DNA of 64,000 nucleotides from Limosilactobacillus vaginalis DSM 5837 = ATCC 49540 (GTDB lineage: Bacteria; Bacillota; Bacilli; Lactobacillales; Lactobacillaceae): positions 1-64,000 of the forward strand of contig NZ_GG693415.1 in the NCBI RefSeq assembly GCF_000159435.1. The letters are read 5' to 3'. Below, piece after piece: positions 45,087-53,598 of the stretch; position 1 is the stretch's first letter, and every line of letters starts with the position of its first letter. The position numbers and the translations under genes were made by a program. The notes under the pieces are model-generated. The model had not been told where the DNA came from and did no database searches. It was given only the letters and a program-made list of their open reading frames with translations.

Positions 45087-45154
45087 TGGTCAAACCATAA
45101 GAGATTTGTTATACTAAATTCAACGAGCTTCGTGGGGGATCCGCGAGGTTTTTT
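45087..45154 (+). promoter_or_regulatory. nusG promoter and immediately following terminator hairpin
   Basis: TGGTCA (45087-45092), 17-nt spacer, TATACT (45110-45115). CTTCGTGG (45128-45135) pairs with CCGCGAGG (45141-45148), followed by six T residues. The hairpin may end secE transcripts or attenuate nusG. Confidence 0.55.
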
Positions 45155-45202
45155 ATTTTGAAATTGAAAATGAGAGTTAATTTTAATTAAGGAGGATTCA
45201 TC

Positions 45203-45748
45203 GTGGAATCAAATGAAAAACGCTGGTACGTTTTACATACATACTCAGGCTATGAAAACCGGGTTAAGAGTAACCTGGAGTCACGTGCTCAATCAATGGG
45301 GATGCAAGATTACATTTTTCGAGTAGTTGTTCCTGAAGATGAGGTTCGTCAGGTTAAGGATGGGCAAGCTAAGGAAGTAGTTGAAAAGACATTCCCTGGT
45401 TACGTTTTGGTAGAAATGGTTATGACTGACCAAGCCTGGTATATTGCACGAAATACACCTGGCGTTACAGGATTCTTAGGTTCTCACGGTGGTGGTTCAA
45501 AGCCAACCCCATTACTTCCAGAAGAAGTTGACCGGATCATGAAGCGGATGGGTGTTCAAACCGTTCAACATGATATTGACGTTAGTGTTGGTGATAGCGT
45601 TAAGGTTATTGCCGGACCATTTGCCGACTTAACTGGTAAGGTTACAGAAGTTGACCATGAAAAGATGAAGTTAAAGGTTAACGTTGAAATGTTTGGTCGT
45701 GAAACGTCTGCTGAATTAGGTTTCGACCAGATTGATACGGTGGAATAA
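45203..45748 (+). CDS. nusG: Transcription termination/antitermination factor NusG
   Basis: A 181-residue NusG: NGN domain opening with RWYVLHTYSGYENRVK and containing FPGYVLVEM, then a C-terminal KOW domain (SVGDSVKVIAGPFADLTGKV near residue 128). It modulates RNA polymerase pausing and couples transcription to translation. GTG start with GGAGG 8 nt upstream. Copy R5 of the hairpin repeat follows the stop by 7 nt. Confidence 0.96.
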   Translation: MESNEKRWYVLHTYSGYENRVKSNLESRAQSMGMQDYIFRVVVPEDEVRQVKDGQAKEVVEKTFPGYVLVEMVMTDQAWYIARNTPGVTGFLGSHGGGSKPTPLLPEEVDRIMKRMGVQTVQHDIDVSVGDSVKVIAGPFADLTGKVTEVDHEKMKLKVNVEMFGRETSAELGFDQIDTVE

Positions 45749-45755
45749 AGAGAGG

Positions 45756-45885
45756 GTGAACCGCGACGGATTAGCCACCGAGTACTAAGGGAGTTCAGAC
45801 GATGATTGTTTACAATCAAGTCTGGACTATTTAGACGGAGGTGGCGGTCGCGGTGAGCTATTCTTGACTGTGTTGATTCATATTT
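45756..45885 (+). repeat. Long-hairpin repeat, copy R5
   Basis: GTGAACCGCGAC (45756-45767) pairs with GTCGCGGTGAGC (45847-45858), again with the tandem G-A/A-G mismatch. Inner stems: GCCACC/GGTGGC, AGTTCAGAC/GTCTGGACT and apex GATTG/CAATC. The tail TATTCTTGACTGTGTTGATTCATAT aligns with that of R1. Confidence 0.8.
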
Positions 45886-45990
45886 CCATCAAGTTACTGA
45901 TAAGCACGTTATAATCTTGTTTTTACACTATTTATCTTGAATTTTAATTATAAATGTGGTAAGTTACCTAAGTATGCTATTCGACATACT

Positions 45991-46026
45991 GTGGGAGAGG
46001 TAAATTTACTGCCTCATCATGACCAC
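45991..46026 (+). promoter_or_regulatory. Ribosomal protein L1-binding leader (upstream of rplK)
   Basis: GTGGGAGAGG ... CCTC ... GACCAC forms the L1 mRNA target: GTGG/CCAC and GAGG/CCTC helices separated by an asymmetric loop. An upstream stem AGTATG/CATACT (45971-45990) precedes it. L1 is encoded downstream, so autoregulation of rplK-rplA is expected. Confidence 0.75.
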
Positions 46027-46052
46027 AACACGGACTAAGGAGGTTTTGTCTC

Positions 46053-46478
46053 GTGGCAAAGAAAGTAGCTAACGTTGTCAAGTTGCAAATTCCTGCCGGT
46101 GCTGCTACACCAGCTCCACCAGTAGGTCCTGCACTTGGGCAAGCAGGTATTAACATTATGGGCTTCACTAAGGAATTTAACGCTCGGACTGCAGACCAAA
46201 AGGGTATGTTGATCCCAGTTGTTATTACTGTTTATGAGGACCGTTCATTCGACTTCATTACCAAGACGCCACCTGCTGCTGTCTTATTGAAGAAGGCCGC
46301 TGGTGTTGAACACGGTTCCGGTGAACCTAACACTAACAAGGTTGCTTCTGTAACCAAGGCTCAAGTTAAGGAAATCGCCGAAACTAAGATGCAAGATCTA
46401 AACGCTGCTGACGTTGAAGCAGCTATGCGCATGATCGAAGGTACTGCACGGAGCATGGGCTTCACTGTTGAAGACTAA
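46053..46478 (+). CDS. rplK: Ribosomal protein L11
   Basis: A 141-residue L11 with [20 protein letters not shown] at the N-terminus (the thiostrepton/RelA-relevant proline-rich region) and the C-terminal RNA-binding domain. GTG start preceded by AAGGAGG. Confidence 0.97.
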   Translation: MAKKVANVVKLQIPAGAATPAPPVGPALGQAGINIMGFTKEFNARTADQKGMLIPVVITVYEDRSFDFITKTPPAAVLLKKAAGVEHGSGEPNTNKVASVTKAQVKEIAETKMQDLNAADVEAAMRMIEGTARSMGFTVED

Positions 46479-46522
46479 TTGCTGAGTAGCAGGCCGGATG
46501 CACTATTAAAGTAGTACATCCC

Positions 46523-46550
46523 GTGGGAGGTATTAACTCCGCTAGACCAC
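46523..46550 (+). promoter_or_regulatory. Second L1-binding-like site (upstream of rplA)
   Basis: GTGGGAGG ... CTCC ... GACCAC repeats the motif at 45991-46026, ending 7 nt before the rplA Shine-Dalgarno. Confidence 0.7.
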
Positions 46551-46573
46551 ATTTGCAAGGAGGAAAACACAAG

Positions 46574-47266
46574 ATGGCTAAAAATCGTGGTAAGAAGTAC
46601 CAAGATGCGCTTAAAAAGGTTGACAGCAAGAAGAAGTACGCTGTTAACGACGCAGTTCAATTAGTAAAAGATATTGATTTCGCTAACTTTGACTCAACCG
46701 TTGAAGTTGCATTTAAGTTAAACGTTGACACTAAGCAAGCTGACCAACAATTACGTGGTGCCGTTGTTTTACCAAACGGTACTGGTAAGGATCAAACTGT
46801 TATTGTTTTCGCTAAGGGAGACAATGCTAAGGCTGCTAAGGATGCCGGTGCTGACTTTGTTGGTGACACTGACTTAGCTGGCAAGATCCAAGATGGCTGG
46901 TTAGACTTTGATGTTGCAATCGCAACTCCAGATATGATGCCAGTTGTTGGTCGTTTAGGTCGGATTCTTGGACCTAAGGGCTTAATGCCAAACCCTAAGA
47001 CTGGTACAGTTACTATGGATGTTGCCAAGGCGGTTGAAGAATCTAAGGCTGGTAAGGTTACTTACCGGACTGACCGTGATGGTAATGTTGCTGTTCCATT
47101 CGGTAAGGCTTCATTCGACACTGACAAGTTAGTTGAAAACTTAAAGACTATTGAAGATATTGTTATGAAGGCTCGTCCAGCTTCTGTACGTGGTACTTAT
47201 GTACAACATGCTTCAATTGCTTCAACTTTCGGACCAAGTGTTACACTTGATTTGGAAAGCTTCTAA
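46574..47266 (+). CDS. rplA: Ribosomal protein L1
   Basis: A 230-residue L1 with [21 protein letters not shown] near residue 125, the diagnostic RNA-binding stretch. ATG 46574 follows AAGGAGG; an earlier in-frame GTG lies inside the L1-binding hairpin. It binds 23S rRNA and, when in excess, the two leader sites upstream. Confidence 0.97.
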   Translation: MAKNRGKKYQDALKKVDSKKKYAVNDAVQLVKDIDFANFDSTVEVAFKLNVDTKQADQQLRGAVVLPNGTGKDQTVIVFAKGDNAKAAKDAGADFVGDTDLAGKIQDGWLDFDVAIATPDMMPVVGRLGRILGPKGLMPNPKTGTVTMDVAKAVEESKAGKVTYRTDRDGNVAVPFGKASFDTDKLVENLKTIEDIVMKARPASVRGTYVQHASIASTFGPSVTLDLESF

Positions 47267-47287
47267 ATTAAATAATTAGAAGATACG

Positions 47288-47320
47288 CCAGATAGGATTT
47301 AGTTATTCTATCTGGTTTTT
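47288..47320 (+). terminator. Terminator of rplK-rplA
   Basis: CCAGATAG (47288) pairs with CTATCTGG (47308), followed by T5. Confidence 0.88.
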
Positions 47321-47438
47321 GTGTTATCAGATATTTTACTAATACGTCGATCTATTAATAATGTTTTTAACAGAGTCTTTTAATTTCTATTGTATTATTC
47401 AGTAGAGATGTGATATTATTTTCTGTGGAGTCATTATG

Positions 47439-47513
47439 GCGGTATTGGTGAAGTTTGGTTAACACACCGGTTTGTGGGTCCGGCACGCGTGGGTTCAAAT
47501 CCCACATACCGCC
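47439..47513 (+). tRNA. tRNA-His (GTG)
   Basis: 75 nt including the histidine-specific G-1 (47439) opposite C73 (47513). Acceptor GCGGTAT/ATACCGC, anticodon loop TTGTGGG giving GTG. A weak promoter TTGTAT-19-TATTAT lies at 47390-47420. Confidence 0.95.
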
Positions 47514-47523
47514 CTGACCTAAA

Positions 47524-47565
47524 AAGAACTCAGGAGAGAATTTTCTCTCTTGAGTTCTTTTTTTG
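47524..47565 (+). terminator. Terminator of tRNA-His, probably bidirectional
   Basis: AAGAACTCAGGAGAGAA pairs with TTCTCTCTTGAGTTCTT (one mismatch), followed by T residues; the minus-strand PAP2 gene ends 3 nt beyond. Confidence 0.9.
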
Positions 47566-47567
47566 CT

Positions 47568-48224
47568 TTAATTTCTATTATGAATTTTTGTAATTGGTTT
47601 AATCAGCCACTGAGAAAGCCGATGACGGAATGTATTGGTGATCAGCCACCAACCACTTGCGAGGAGAAAGCCGCCAATAACATCGCTAGTAAAGTGATCG
47701 CGGAGATAAACTCGCGTAACCATAATTACGACAATCCACAAGAAAGCTATTAAGGTTAGTCCGATTCTTGCTCCTTGAAAGTGAATGTAGGGAAGAATTA
47801 CGGCAAGGAGAGTAAAAACAAAGATTACCGTAGCAAAAGTGTGGCCACTAGGGAAACTGTAGCCGTTAGCCGGGAAGAGTTTGTTGCTTGGACGGACACG
47901 GAGCACGTTATACTTAACTAAAATGACCAATGAATAGCCAACAAATTGAAGGAGAACGTACCACAGACTTTCATTGAACCTGTTTTGCCACCAAAGATAG
48001 AGGGCAAGGAGGACAGTAAGAACTTGGATGATGATTGGATCACCAAAATGGGTAAGGATGATCATAATGTGCGTCTTTAAGTGATAAGTAGGTTGAGTTA
48101 ATTGGTAACCAAAATGATCTATTTGATTAATCCAACCCATGTTATGAATCACACCGATTAAAAATACACCAAATAGTAACCAGCAGATGATCCCACCAAT
48201 TAATGTTAACGTTTTGTTCTTCAT
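47568..48224 (-). CDS. PAP2-family membrane phosphatase
   Basis: A 218-residue integral membrane phosphatase with about six TM helices. The three PAP2 motifs are KYNVLRVRP (residues 104-112), SFPSGHTFA near 123 and TRVYLRDHFTSDVIGG near 170. Relatives dephosphorylate undecaprenyl pyrophosphate or phosphatidylglycerol phosphate. It lies 10 bp behind mntH and is probably co-transcribed with hemH-mntH. Substrate not determinable. Confidence 0.9.
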   Translation of the reverse strand: MKNKTLTLIGGIICWLLFGVFLIGVIHNMGWINQIDHFGYQLTQPTYHLKTHIMIILTHFGDPIIIQVLTVLLALYLWWQNRFNESLWYVLLQFVGYSLVILVKYNVLRVRPSNKLFPANGYSFPSGHTFATVIFVFTLLAVILPYIHFQGARIGLTLIAFLWIVVIMVTRVYLRDHFTSDVIGGFLLASGWWLITNTFRHRLSQWLIKPITKIHNRN

Positions 48225-48234
48225 TATTTTCTCC

Positions 48235-49539
48235 TTAGAACAATGCTGAAAGATTTAAGCCGGTTAACAGGATAACAAGAGCGTATTCAATAATCGTTTG
48301 CCAGAGAGGGCTAGCATGGTTCCCCATTAATTTTTGATCACTGGTGATTGCAACCAGTGGAAAAAGGGTGAATGGGAGTGCAATGCTAAGAATAATTTGA
48401 GCATAAATAATTAATTGTTCAAATTGTTGTTCGTTAAACCGAATTAGACAGCCAATGATGACGATTGGAATTAGGGTTACAAACCGCGTAAGCAGCCGTC
48501 TTTTCCATAATGGAAGACGGATGTTGATATACCCCTCCATAACGATTTGACCGGCTAAAGTACTTGTAATTGATGAAATTAACCCCGTAATCAGAAGTGC
48601 AAAGCCGAATAACCAGCTCATAACGGGACTAGATAACGTACCAACAATTTGGGGATTCTTCAGCCCGTAGAAAACATCAGCCAAACTGTTTAGCGATGCG
48701 GTATGGAAGAACAAGGTTCCGCCAAGGATGAGAAGGAGTGCATTAACGATTAGAGCAGCAATAAGGTGGATGATTGAATCCCAGTTAGCAAATTTAAGGG
48801 TTTCAGTAACTTGTGCTGGATCATGTTCGTCATAGCGCCGACTTTGTGCTAAGGCCGAATGAAGATAAATATTATGGGGCATAATTGTTGCTCCAATGAT
48901 CCCGAGACTAAGAAGAAGCTCGGAATGGTTAGTGATAATTTTTGATTGCGGAATAATGCCGTTAAGAATTGCTAGCCAACTCGGATGAGCACGGCAGACT
49001 TCAATTGTAAAGATTGCGCCAACAACAAGAATCGTTGTAAGAACAATAAATTCAACTCGACGAATTCCAAACCGCAAAAAGACAAGAACAACTAGGACGT
49101 CCGCAACGGTTAGGAAAACACCCACAATCAGCGGAAGGTGGAAAAGCAGGTAGAGAGCAATCGAAGTGCCGACCACTCCAGTTAGGTCTGTTGCCATCAT
49201 TGCAAGCTCATTTAATAACCATAGTCCTATCCGGACAGGCTTAGGAACCCGTTGAGCAATCGCTTGAGCTAAATCAGTTCGAGTAACGACACCGAGGCGG
49301 ATTGAGAGTGATTGCATGATCATGGCAACGATGATTGACACGAAGAGGACACTTAACAACGTGTAGCCATATTGTCCACCGCCGGCCAATGAAGTTAGCC
49401 AATTACCAGGATCCATATAACCAACGGCAACTAGAGCTCCTGGCCCACTGTATGCAAGAAATTTTTGCCAAAATGCCGATTCATAGACAGTGGGGACATT
49501 AACGCTTCCGTTAATTTCATCTAAGCTTTTTTTCTTCAT
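48235..49539 (-). CDS. mntH: Nramp-family Mn2+/divalent metal transporter
   Basis: A 434-residue Nramp transporter with about 11 TM helices. The metal-site motifs are GYMDPGNW in helix 1 and MPHNIYLHSAL in helix 6. It imports Mn2+ (and Fe2+) with protons. Lactobacilli rely on Mn2+ in place of superoxide dismutase and often have several mntH copies. The ATG shares its A with the hemH stop (TGATG), so translation is coupled. Confidence 0.94.
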   Translation of the reverse strand: MKKKSLDEINGSVNVPTVYESAFWQKFLAYSGPGALVAVGYMDPGNWLTSLAGGGQYGYTLLSVLFVSIIVAMIMQSLSIRLGVVTRTDLAQAIAQRVPKPVRIGLWLLNELAMMATDLTGVVGTSIALYLLFHLPLIVGVFLTVADVLVVLVFLRFGIRRVEFIVLTTILVVGAIFTIEVCRAHPSWLAILNGIIPQSKIITNHSELLLSLGIIGATIMPHNIYLHSALAQSRRYDEHDPAQVTETLKFANWDSIIHLIAALIVNALLLILGGTLFFHTASLNSLADVFYGLKNPQIVGTLSSPVMSWLFGFALLITGLISSITSTLAGQIVMEGYINIRLPLWKRRLLTRFVTLIPIVIIGCLIRFNEQQFEQLIIYAQIILSIALPFTLFPLVAITSDQKLMGNHASPLWQTIIEYALVILLTGLNLSALF

Positions 49540-50474
49540 CAGTTTAGTCGCTCCTTAGCAAGATCAGCGATGAACTCAGCAAAGTTGGCATCATCATTGA
49601 GGGATGGAACGACATCAAGGGTGTTACCCCCATTTTCACGGAATGTTTGGTAGTTTTGAACCGAATTTTCTTCAATCGTTTCTAAGCAATCGGTAACGAA
49701 TGATGGAGCAACAATTAAGATATTTCGCTTACCAAGCTGAACTAATTGGAGAAGGCGATTTTTTAAATAGGGCTTTAACCAAGGCATTGGGCCAAATTTA
49801 GATTGATAAGCCATTTCAACCTTCTTTTCGGGAATGTTGAGTCGCTTTTTTAGTTCTATTGTGGTCCGTTCAGTTTCATCCTGGTATGGATCACAGTGGT
49901 TAACCATTGAAACGGGGATGCCGTGGTAAGAAATAATTAGCATATCGTAGTTACCATTATCCCAAGACTTTTGAATATGATGACTAAGAACTGTGAGATA
50001 CCGTGGATCATCGGCAAAACGATCAATAATTGGCAAATTCGGATCGACAGCCTGGACTTGTTCAATAATGGATTGAGTTGTGCTCTTGGTGAAATGTGGG
50101 AATAGAGAAAGAACGATAATCTGTTTACATTCTTGTTTCATTTGCCGGAGGGTGTCTCCAATGCTCGGCTTACCATAGGTCATTGCCATTTTAACTGACC
50201 ATTTAGGGAGAAACTTTTGAACTTTTGTAGTTAAATTTTTTGTGTTGACAATTAATGGAGAACCATTTTTTAACCAGCAGTCGCGGTAAAAAGTTGCGGA
50301 ACGCCATGAACGCATTGGTAAAATAATGCCATTTAAAAGCGGCTTCCAAAGTGCAGGCGGCATTTCTACGACGTTTCGATCCCCGAGGAATTGACGGAGA
50401 TATTTCTTAACAGCTGGTGTTGTTGGCTCGGCAGGTGAACCAAGATTGACAAGTAATAGGCCATAGTCTTTCAT
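49539..50474 (-). CDS. hemH: Ferrochelatase
   Basis: A 311-residue ferrochelatase of the monomeric Firmicute type: LLLVNLGSPAEPTTPAVKKY at the N-terminus, the catalytic His in ISYHGIP near residue 183, and the metal-side Glu in SFVTDCLETIEE near residue 264. It inserts iron into coproporphyrin III or protoporphyrin. No other heme-synthesis gene is in the window, and most lactobacilli cannot make heme, so it may act on imported porphyrin. Its operon partner is a metal transporter. Confidence 0.93.
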   Translation of the reverse strand: MKDYGLLLVNLGSPAEPTTPAVKKYLRQFLGDRNVVEMPPALWKPLLNGIILPMRSWRSATFYRDCWLKNGSPLIVNTKNLTTKVQKFLPKWSVKMAMTYGKPSIGDTLRQMKQECKQIIVLSLFPHFTKSTTQSIIEQVQAVDPNLPIIDRFADDPRYLTVLSHHIQKSWDNGNYDMLIISYHGIPVSMVNHCDPYQDETERTTIELKKRLNIPEKKVEMAYQSKFGPMPWLKPYLKNRLLQLVQLGKRNILIVAPSFVTDCLETIEENSVQNYQTFRENGGNTLDVVPSLNDDANFAEFIADLAKERLN

Positions 50475-50560
50475 GAATTGGTGCTCCTTGAGATAAATTA
50501 ATAAGTTAATTGTACAACAAAGAAGGTTAGTTCAACCTGACGAATCAAGTTAAATTGTTC

Positions 50561-50589
50561 TTTACAAGTGTAATGGGAAATGTTATACT
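50561..50589 (+). promoter_or_regulatory. Promoter of rplJ-rplL
   Basis: TTTACA (50561-50566), 17-nt spacer, TATACT (50584-50589). Confidence 0.8.
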
Positions 50590-50604
50590 GTCAAAGTTGA
50601 TTAA

Positions 50605-50707
50605 ATATGACTCTGCCTAAGACTCAGGTGGCGAAAGCCTTAATAATATGCCTGCCGAGGAAGAAATTAAGTTCCTTCTCTATGTCTGCGGTCATAGGGA
50701 TTTTTTT
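50605..50707 (+). promoter_or_regulatory. L10 leader (autoregulatory mRNA element)
   Basis: The conserved L10-L12-binding kink CCTAAGACTCAGGTGG pairs with CCTGCCGAGGAAG across the hairpin, as in other Firmicute rplJL leaders. A terminator CTATG/CATAG (50680-50696) with seven T residues lies at the 3' end, giving attenuation control. Confidence 0.88.
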
Positions 50708-50746
50708 ATAAATCCGGTCAAACTACATTGCAGGAGGTGAAAATTC

Positions 50747-51247
50747 ATGAGTGAAGCAGCTATTGCTAAAAAGGCTGAAGTTGTTAAGCAAACTGTTGAA
50801 TTAATCAACAATGCTGAATCAGCTATCGTTGTTGATTACCGTGGTTTAACCGTTGCCGAAGTTACTGATTTACGTAAGCAACTTCGTGATGCCGGCGTTA
50901 AGATGTCAGTTATCAAGAACAAGATTCTTGACCGTGCCGTTGAAGGTACTGACTACGAAGATCTTAAGAGTACTTTTGTTGGACCAACTGCTGTTGCCTT
51001 CTCTGACGAAGACCCAATTGCTCCAGCAAAGATCTTGAAGAACTTTGCCGATGACCACGACGCTCTTGAAATCAAGGGTGGTTTCATTGAAAAGAGTGTT
51101 AAGACTCTCGATGAAATTAACGAATACGCTACTATGCCTAGTCGTGAAGATCTGTTGTCAATGCTTGCATCTGCATTGCAAGACCCAATGCGGAAGATTG
51201 CTCGTGCAGTCAAGGCCGTTGCCGACAAGGAAGACGAAGCCGCATAA
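50747..51247 (+). CDS. rplJ: Ribosomal protein L10
   Basis: A 166-residue L10. N-terminal globular rRNA-binding domain with [21 protein letters not shown]-terminal helix that carries L7/L12 dimers. AGGAGGTGA precedes the ATG. Made in balance with L7/L12 through the leader at 50605-50707. Confidence 0.97.
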   Translation: MSEAAIAKKAEVVKQTVELINNAESAIVVDYRGLTVAEVTDLRKQLRDAGVKMSVIKNKILDRAVEGTDYEDLKSTFVGPTAVAFSDEDPIAPAKILKNFADDHDALEIKGGFIEKSVKTLDEINEYATMPSREDLLSMLASALQDPMRKIARAVKAVADKEDEAA

Positions 51248-51310
51248 TTGTCGTATTACCATATATTATCAAATCAAAATTAATTACCTAAATATTGGAG
51301 GAATATAATC

Positions 51311-51676
51311 ATGGCTTTTGATAAGGATGCTATCATTGCTTCATTAAAGGAAGCATCAATTTCTGACCTTAACGATCTTGTTAAGGCTATCGAAGACGAA
51401 TTCGACGTTTCTGCTGCTGCTCCAGTTGCAGCTGCAGGTGCTGCTGGTGGTGCTGCTGCCGCTAAGGACAGCTTCACTGTTGAATTGACTGAACCAGGTG
51501 CTGCTAAGGTTAAGGTTATCAAGGCTGTTAAGGACATCACTGGTGTTGGCCTTAAGGATGCTAAGGACCTTGTTGACGGTGCTCCTTCAGCAATCAAGGA
51601 AGACGTTAAGGAAGACGAAGCTAACGACATCAAGGAAAAGCTTGAAGCCGCTGGTGCTACTGTTACCCTTAAGTAG
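51311..51676 (+). CDS. rplL: Ribosomal protein L7/L12
   Basis: A 121-residue L7/L12 with N-terminal dimerisation domain, Ala/Gly-rich hinge (residues 35-52) and the C-terminal domain [20 protein letters not shown] that contacts translation GTPases. GGAGG precedes the ATG; 63 bp after rplJ. Confidence 0.97.
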   Translation: MAFDKDAIIASLKEASISDLNDLVKAIEDEFDVSAAAPVAAAGAAGGAAAAKDSFTVELTEPGAAKVKVIKAVKDITGVGLKDAKDLVDGAPSAIKEDVKEDEANDIKEKLEAAGATVTLK

Positions 51677-51699
51677 TCTAACTTCAAATAATTTTCAAA

Positions 51700-51733
51700 A
51701 GAGGTTGAACAATTCTGTTCAGCCTCTATTTTT
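51700..51733 (+). terminator. Terminator of rplJ-rplL
   Basis: AGAGGTTGAACA (51700) pairs with TGTTCAGCCTCT (51716), then T-rich sequence. Confidence 0.88.
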
Positions 51734-51855
51734 GTTTAAAAATGTCGCTTTATAAGACAGATATCCAAAAATGAGTTTGCTATCTCTTTTACCCTTTTAT
51801 AAAATAAAAGTAGGTTCTATGTAACCGTTAACATTTACTATAGGGAGGAGATAGG

Positions 51856-52899
51856 ATGTTATTTTAAATTTATGGTAGCCAGTCAGGTTGGCAATTATTT
51901 GGTTGGGTATTAGTATTTGCTTGTTTGATTATCACAAATGAAATAGCACGTCGAAGCAAAGCTGGAGGCCTGTTTTTCTTCGTTATTCTACCAGTTACGC
52001 TGACAATTTACTTTACAGCAATTTATATTGGTGCTGCTCATGGACAGGCATGGGCGTTACATAATCAGACCTATGTTCATATGAATAGCTGGTTCCACTA
52101 TGCTAAGCTGTACGCTGCTACGTTTGGCTGTATTGGTTTTATGATTCTTAAATATCATTGGGGCAAATTGGGAAAGGCATACTGGTTTAAATGCTTCCCG
52201 TTTGTAATTGTTGCAATTAATATTTTTATCGCTGTGGGGAGCGATTTTGAATCAGCTATTCGTGGGATGAATGCGTTACAAACTACCGGAAGTCAGTGGT
52301 GGCTTTCTTCAGAAGGTGTTTGGCTTTATGGTGGTTGGTGGAATGTCCTTAATGGTATTGCTGGAATTATTAATGTTTTCTGTATGACTGGTTGGTGGGG
52401 AATTTATTCTTCAAAGAACGAGGACGATATGTTGTGGCCTGACATGATTTGGCTATTCATTCTTGCCTATGATGTTTGGAACTTTGAATATACCTACAGC
52501 AACCTTCCAACCCACTCATGGTATTGTGGGGTTGCTCTTCTGCTTGCGCCAACCTTTGCAGCCGCAATTTGGAATAAAGGTGTTTGGATTCAGAACCGGG
52601 CAAATACGTTAGCAATTTGGTGTATGTTTGCTCAGGTGATTCCAGAATTTCAAGACAGTGGTCGATTCGCAGTCTTACCAGTTCTATACAAGAATGGTGT
52701 AATGAATCCAGCTGTTCACCCAGGGGCTGCTGATCCAACAATGATGGGAGTAATTACTATCCTTTCACTTGTAATTAACGTTGTGGTCTTTGCAATTATT
52801 TGGAAACGGGCTACTAGTAAGGGAATCAACCCTTATACTCACGAAGTCTTTGTTGGAACCAAGGATTACGAAGAAGCTATGGCTCGGGCACAAAAGTAA
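51856..52899 (+). pseudogene. DUF5692-type membrane protein gene with stop at codon 4
   Basis: GGAGG (51844-51848) and ATG 51856 are at ideal spacing, but codon 4 (51865-51867) is TAA; the same frame then runs open from 51868 to 52899. The post-stop residues IYGSQSGWQLFGWVLVFACL are a plausible first segment, so the gene is intact apart from one nonsense codon. The remaining protein (324 residues from TTG 51925) has about eight TM helices, Trp-rich stretches such as WWLSSEGVWLYGGWW and the DVWNFEYTYSNLPTHSWYCG region of the DUF5692 family, function unknown. It may be dead, or restarted at ATT 51868 or TTG 51925 after termination. A sequencing error would also explain it. Confidence 0.6.
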
Positions 52900-52942
52900 A
52901 ACTAGCTTTTGCGGAAATATTTAATTATTGAAATAGTGAAAA

Positions 52943-52984
52943 GGGACGTAACGAGGAGGAAAAACTTCTCGTTGCGTCTTTTTT
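52943..52984 (+). terminator. Terminator after the DUF5692 gene
   Basis: GACGTAACGAG (52945) pairs with CTCGTTGCGTC (52968), then six T residues. Confidence 0.9.
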
Positions 52985-53012
52985 AGTGCGGCAAATAAAT
53001 TCAGTGATAAAT

Positions 53013-53055
53013 AAAAGATTCTCCCTAATAAAAATAATTTATTGGGAGAATCTTT
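53013..53055 (-). terminator. Terminator of mscL
   Basis: AAAGATTCTCCC (53014-53025) pairs with GGGAGAATCTTT (53044-53055); the T-run is on the minus strand. Confidence 0.85.
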
Positions 53056-53430
53056 CTAATTATTATTTTTTTCTTTTAAAAGTTCGGTGATTTCTTTAAG
53101 GTACTGAACTTCCTCACTTGGCTTGACAGGCTCTTCATCCTTTTTTGTTCGGAAACGATTAATTGCTTTGACCATCAAAAAAACGACGAAGGAGATGATC
53201 AGGAAGTTAATTACTGAATTAAGAAAGGTTCCGTACTTAAATTGAGCATCGCCGACTGTCCAGACGAGGTTTGAAAGATCGATTTTGCCGACAAAAATAC
53301 CAATTAATGGATTGATGAGGTTATTTACTAATGACTTTACGATTGAAGTAAATGCAGCCCCAACGATAATCCCGACTGCCATATCAACCACATTTCCCCG
53401 TGCAATAAAATCCTTAAATTCTTTTATCAT
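53056..53430 (-). CDS. mscL: Large-conductance mechanosensitive channel
   Basis: A 124-residue MscL. The TM1 pore segment VVDMAVGIIVGAAFTSIVKS is near residue 15, TM2 lies near residues 70-90 and the charged C-terminal helix bundle (EEVQYLKEITELLKEK) is present. It opens under membrane tension in osmotic downshock. AGGAGG precedes the ATG. Monocistronic. Confidence 0.96.
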   Translation of the reverse strand: MIKEFKDFIARGNVVDMAVGIIVGAAFTSIVKSLVNNLINPLIGIFVGKIDLSNLVWTVGDAQFKYGTFLNSVINFLIISFVVFLMVKAINRFRTKKDEEPVKPSEEVQYLKEITELLKEKNNN

Positions 53431-53549
53431 GTGAGCCTCCTTTTTGTGGACTGTTACTTAGGTAAGATATATTTTATCAAACTAAATTACAGGAACTAGG
53501 AAAAGATCAATCAAATTTAATTAAATTTAAGATCATACTATATTTAAAT

Positions 53550-53576
53550 ACAATATTATACACGATATAATATTGT
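53550..53576 (+). promoter_or_regulatory. Perfect inverted repeat, probable PadR operator
   Basis: ACAATATTATA (53550-53560), 5-nt spacer, TATAATATTGT (53566-53576): 11-bp perfect arms that include a TATAAT -10 box and end 22 bp before padR. Typical placement for autorepression. Confidence 0.65.
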
Positions 53577-53598
53577 GGAAGTTAAGGAGGAAGATTAA

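Noticed and set aside
51311-51676. Long minus-strand frame over rplL
   Set aside because: It mirrors the Ala/Gly-rich codon pattern of rplL and has no ribosome site; rplL is certain.
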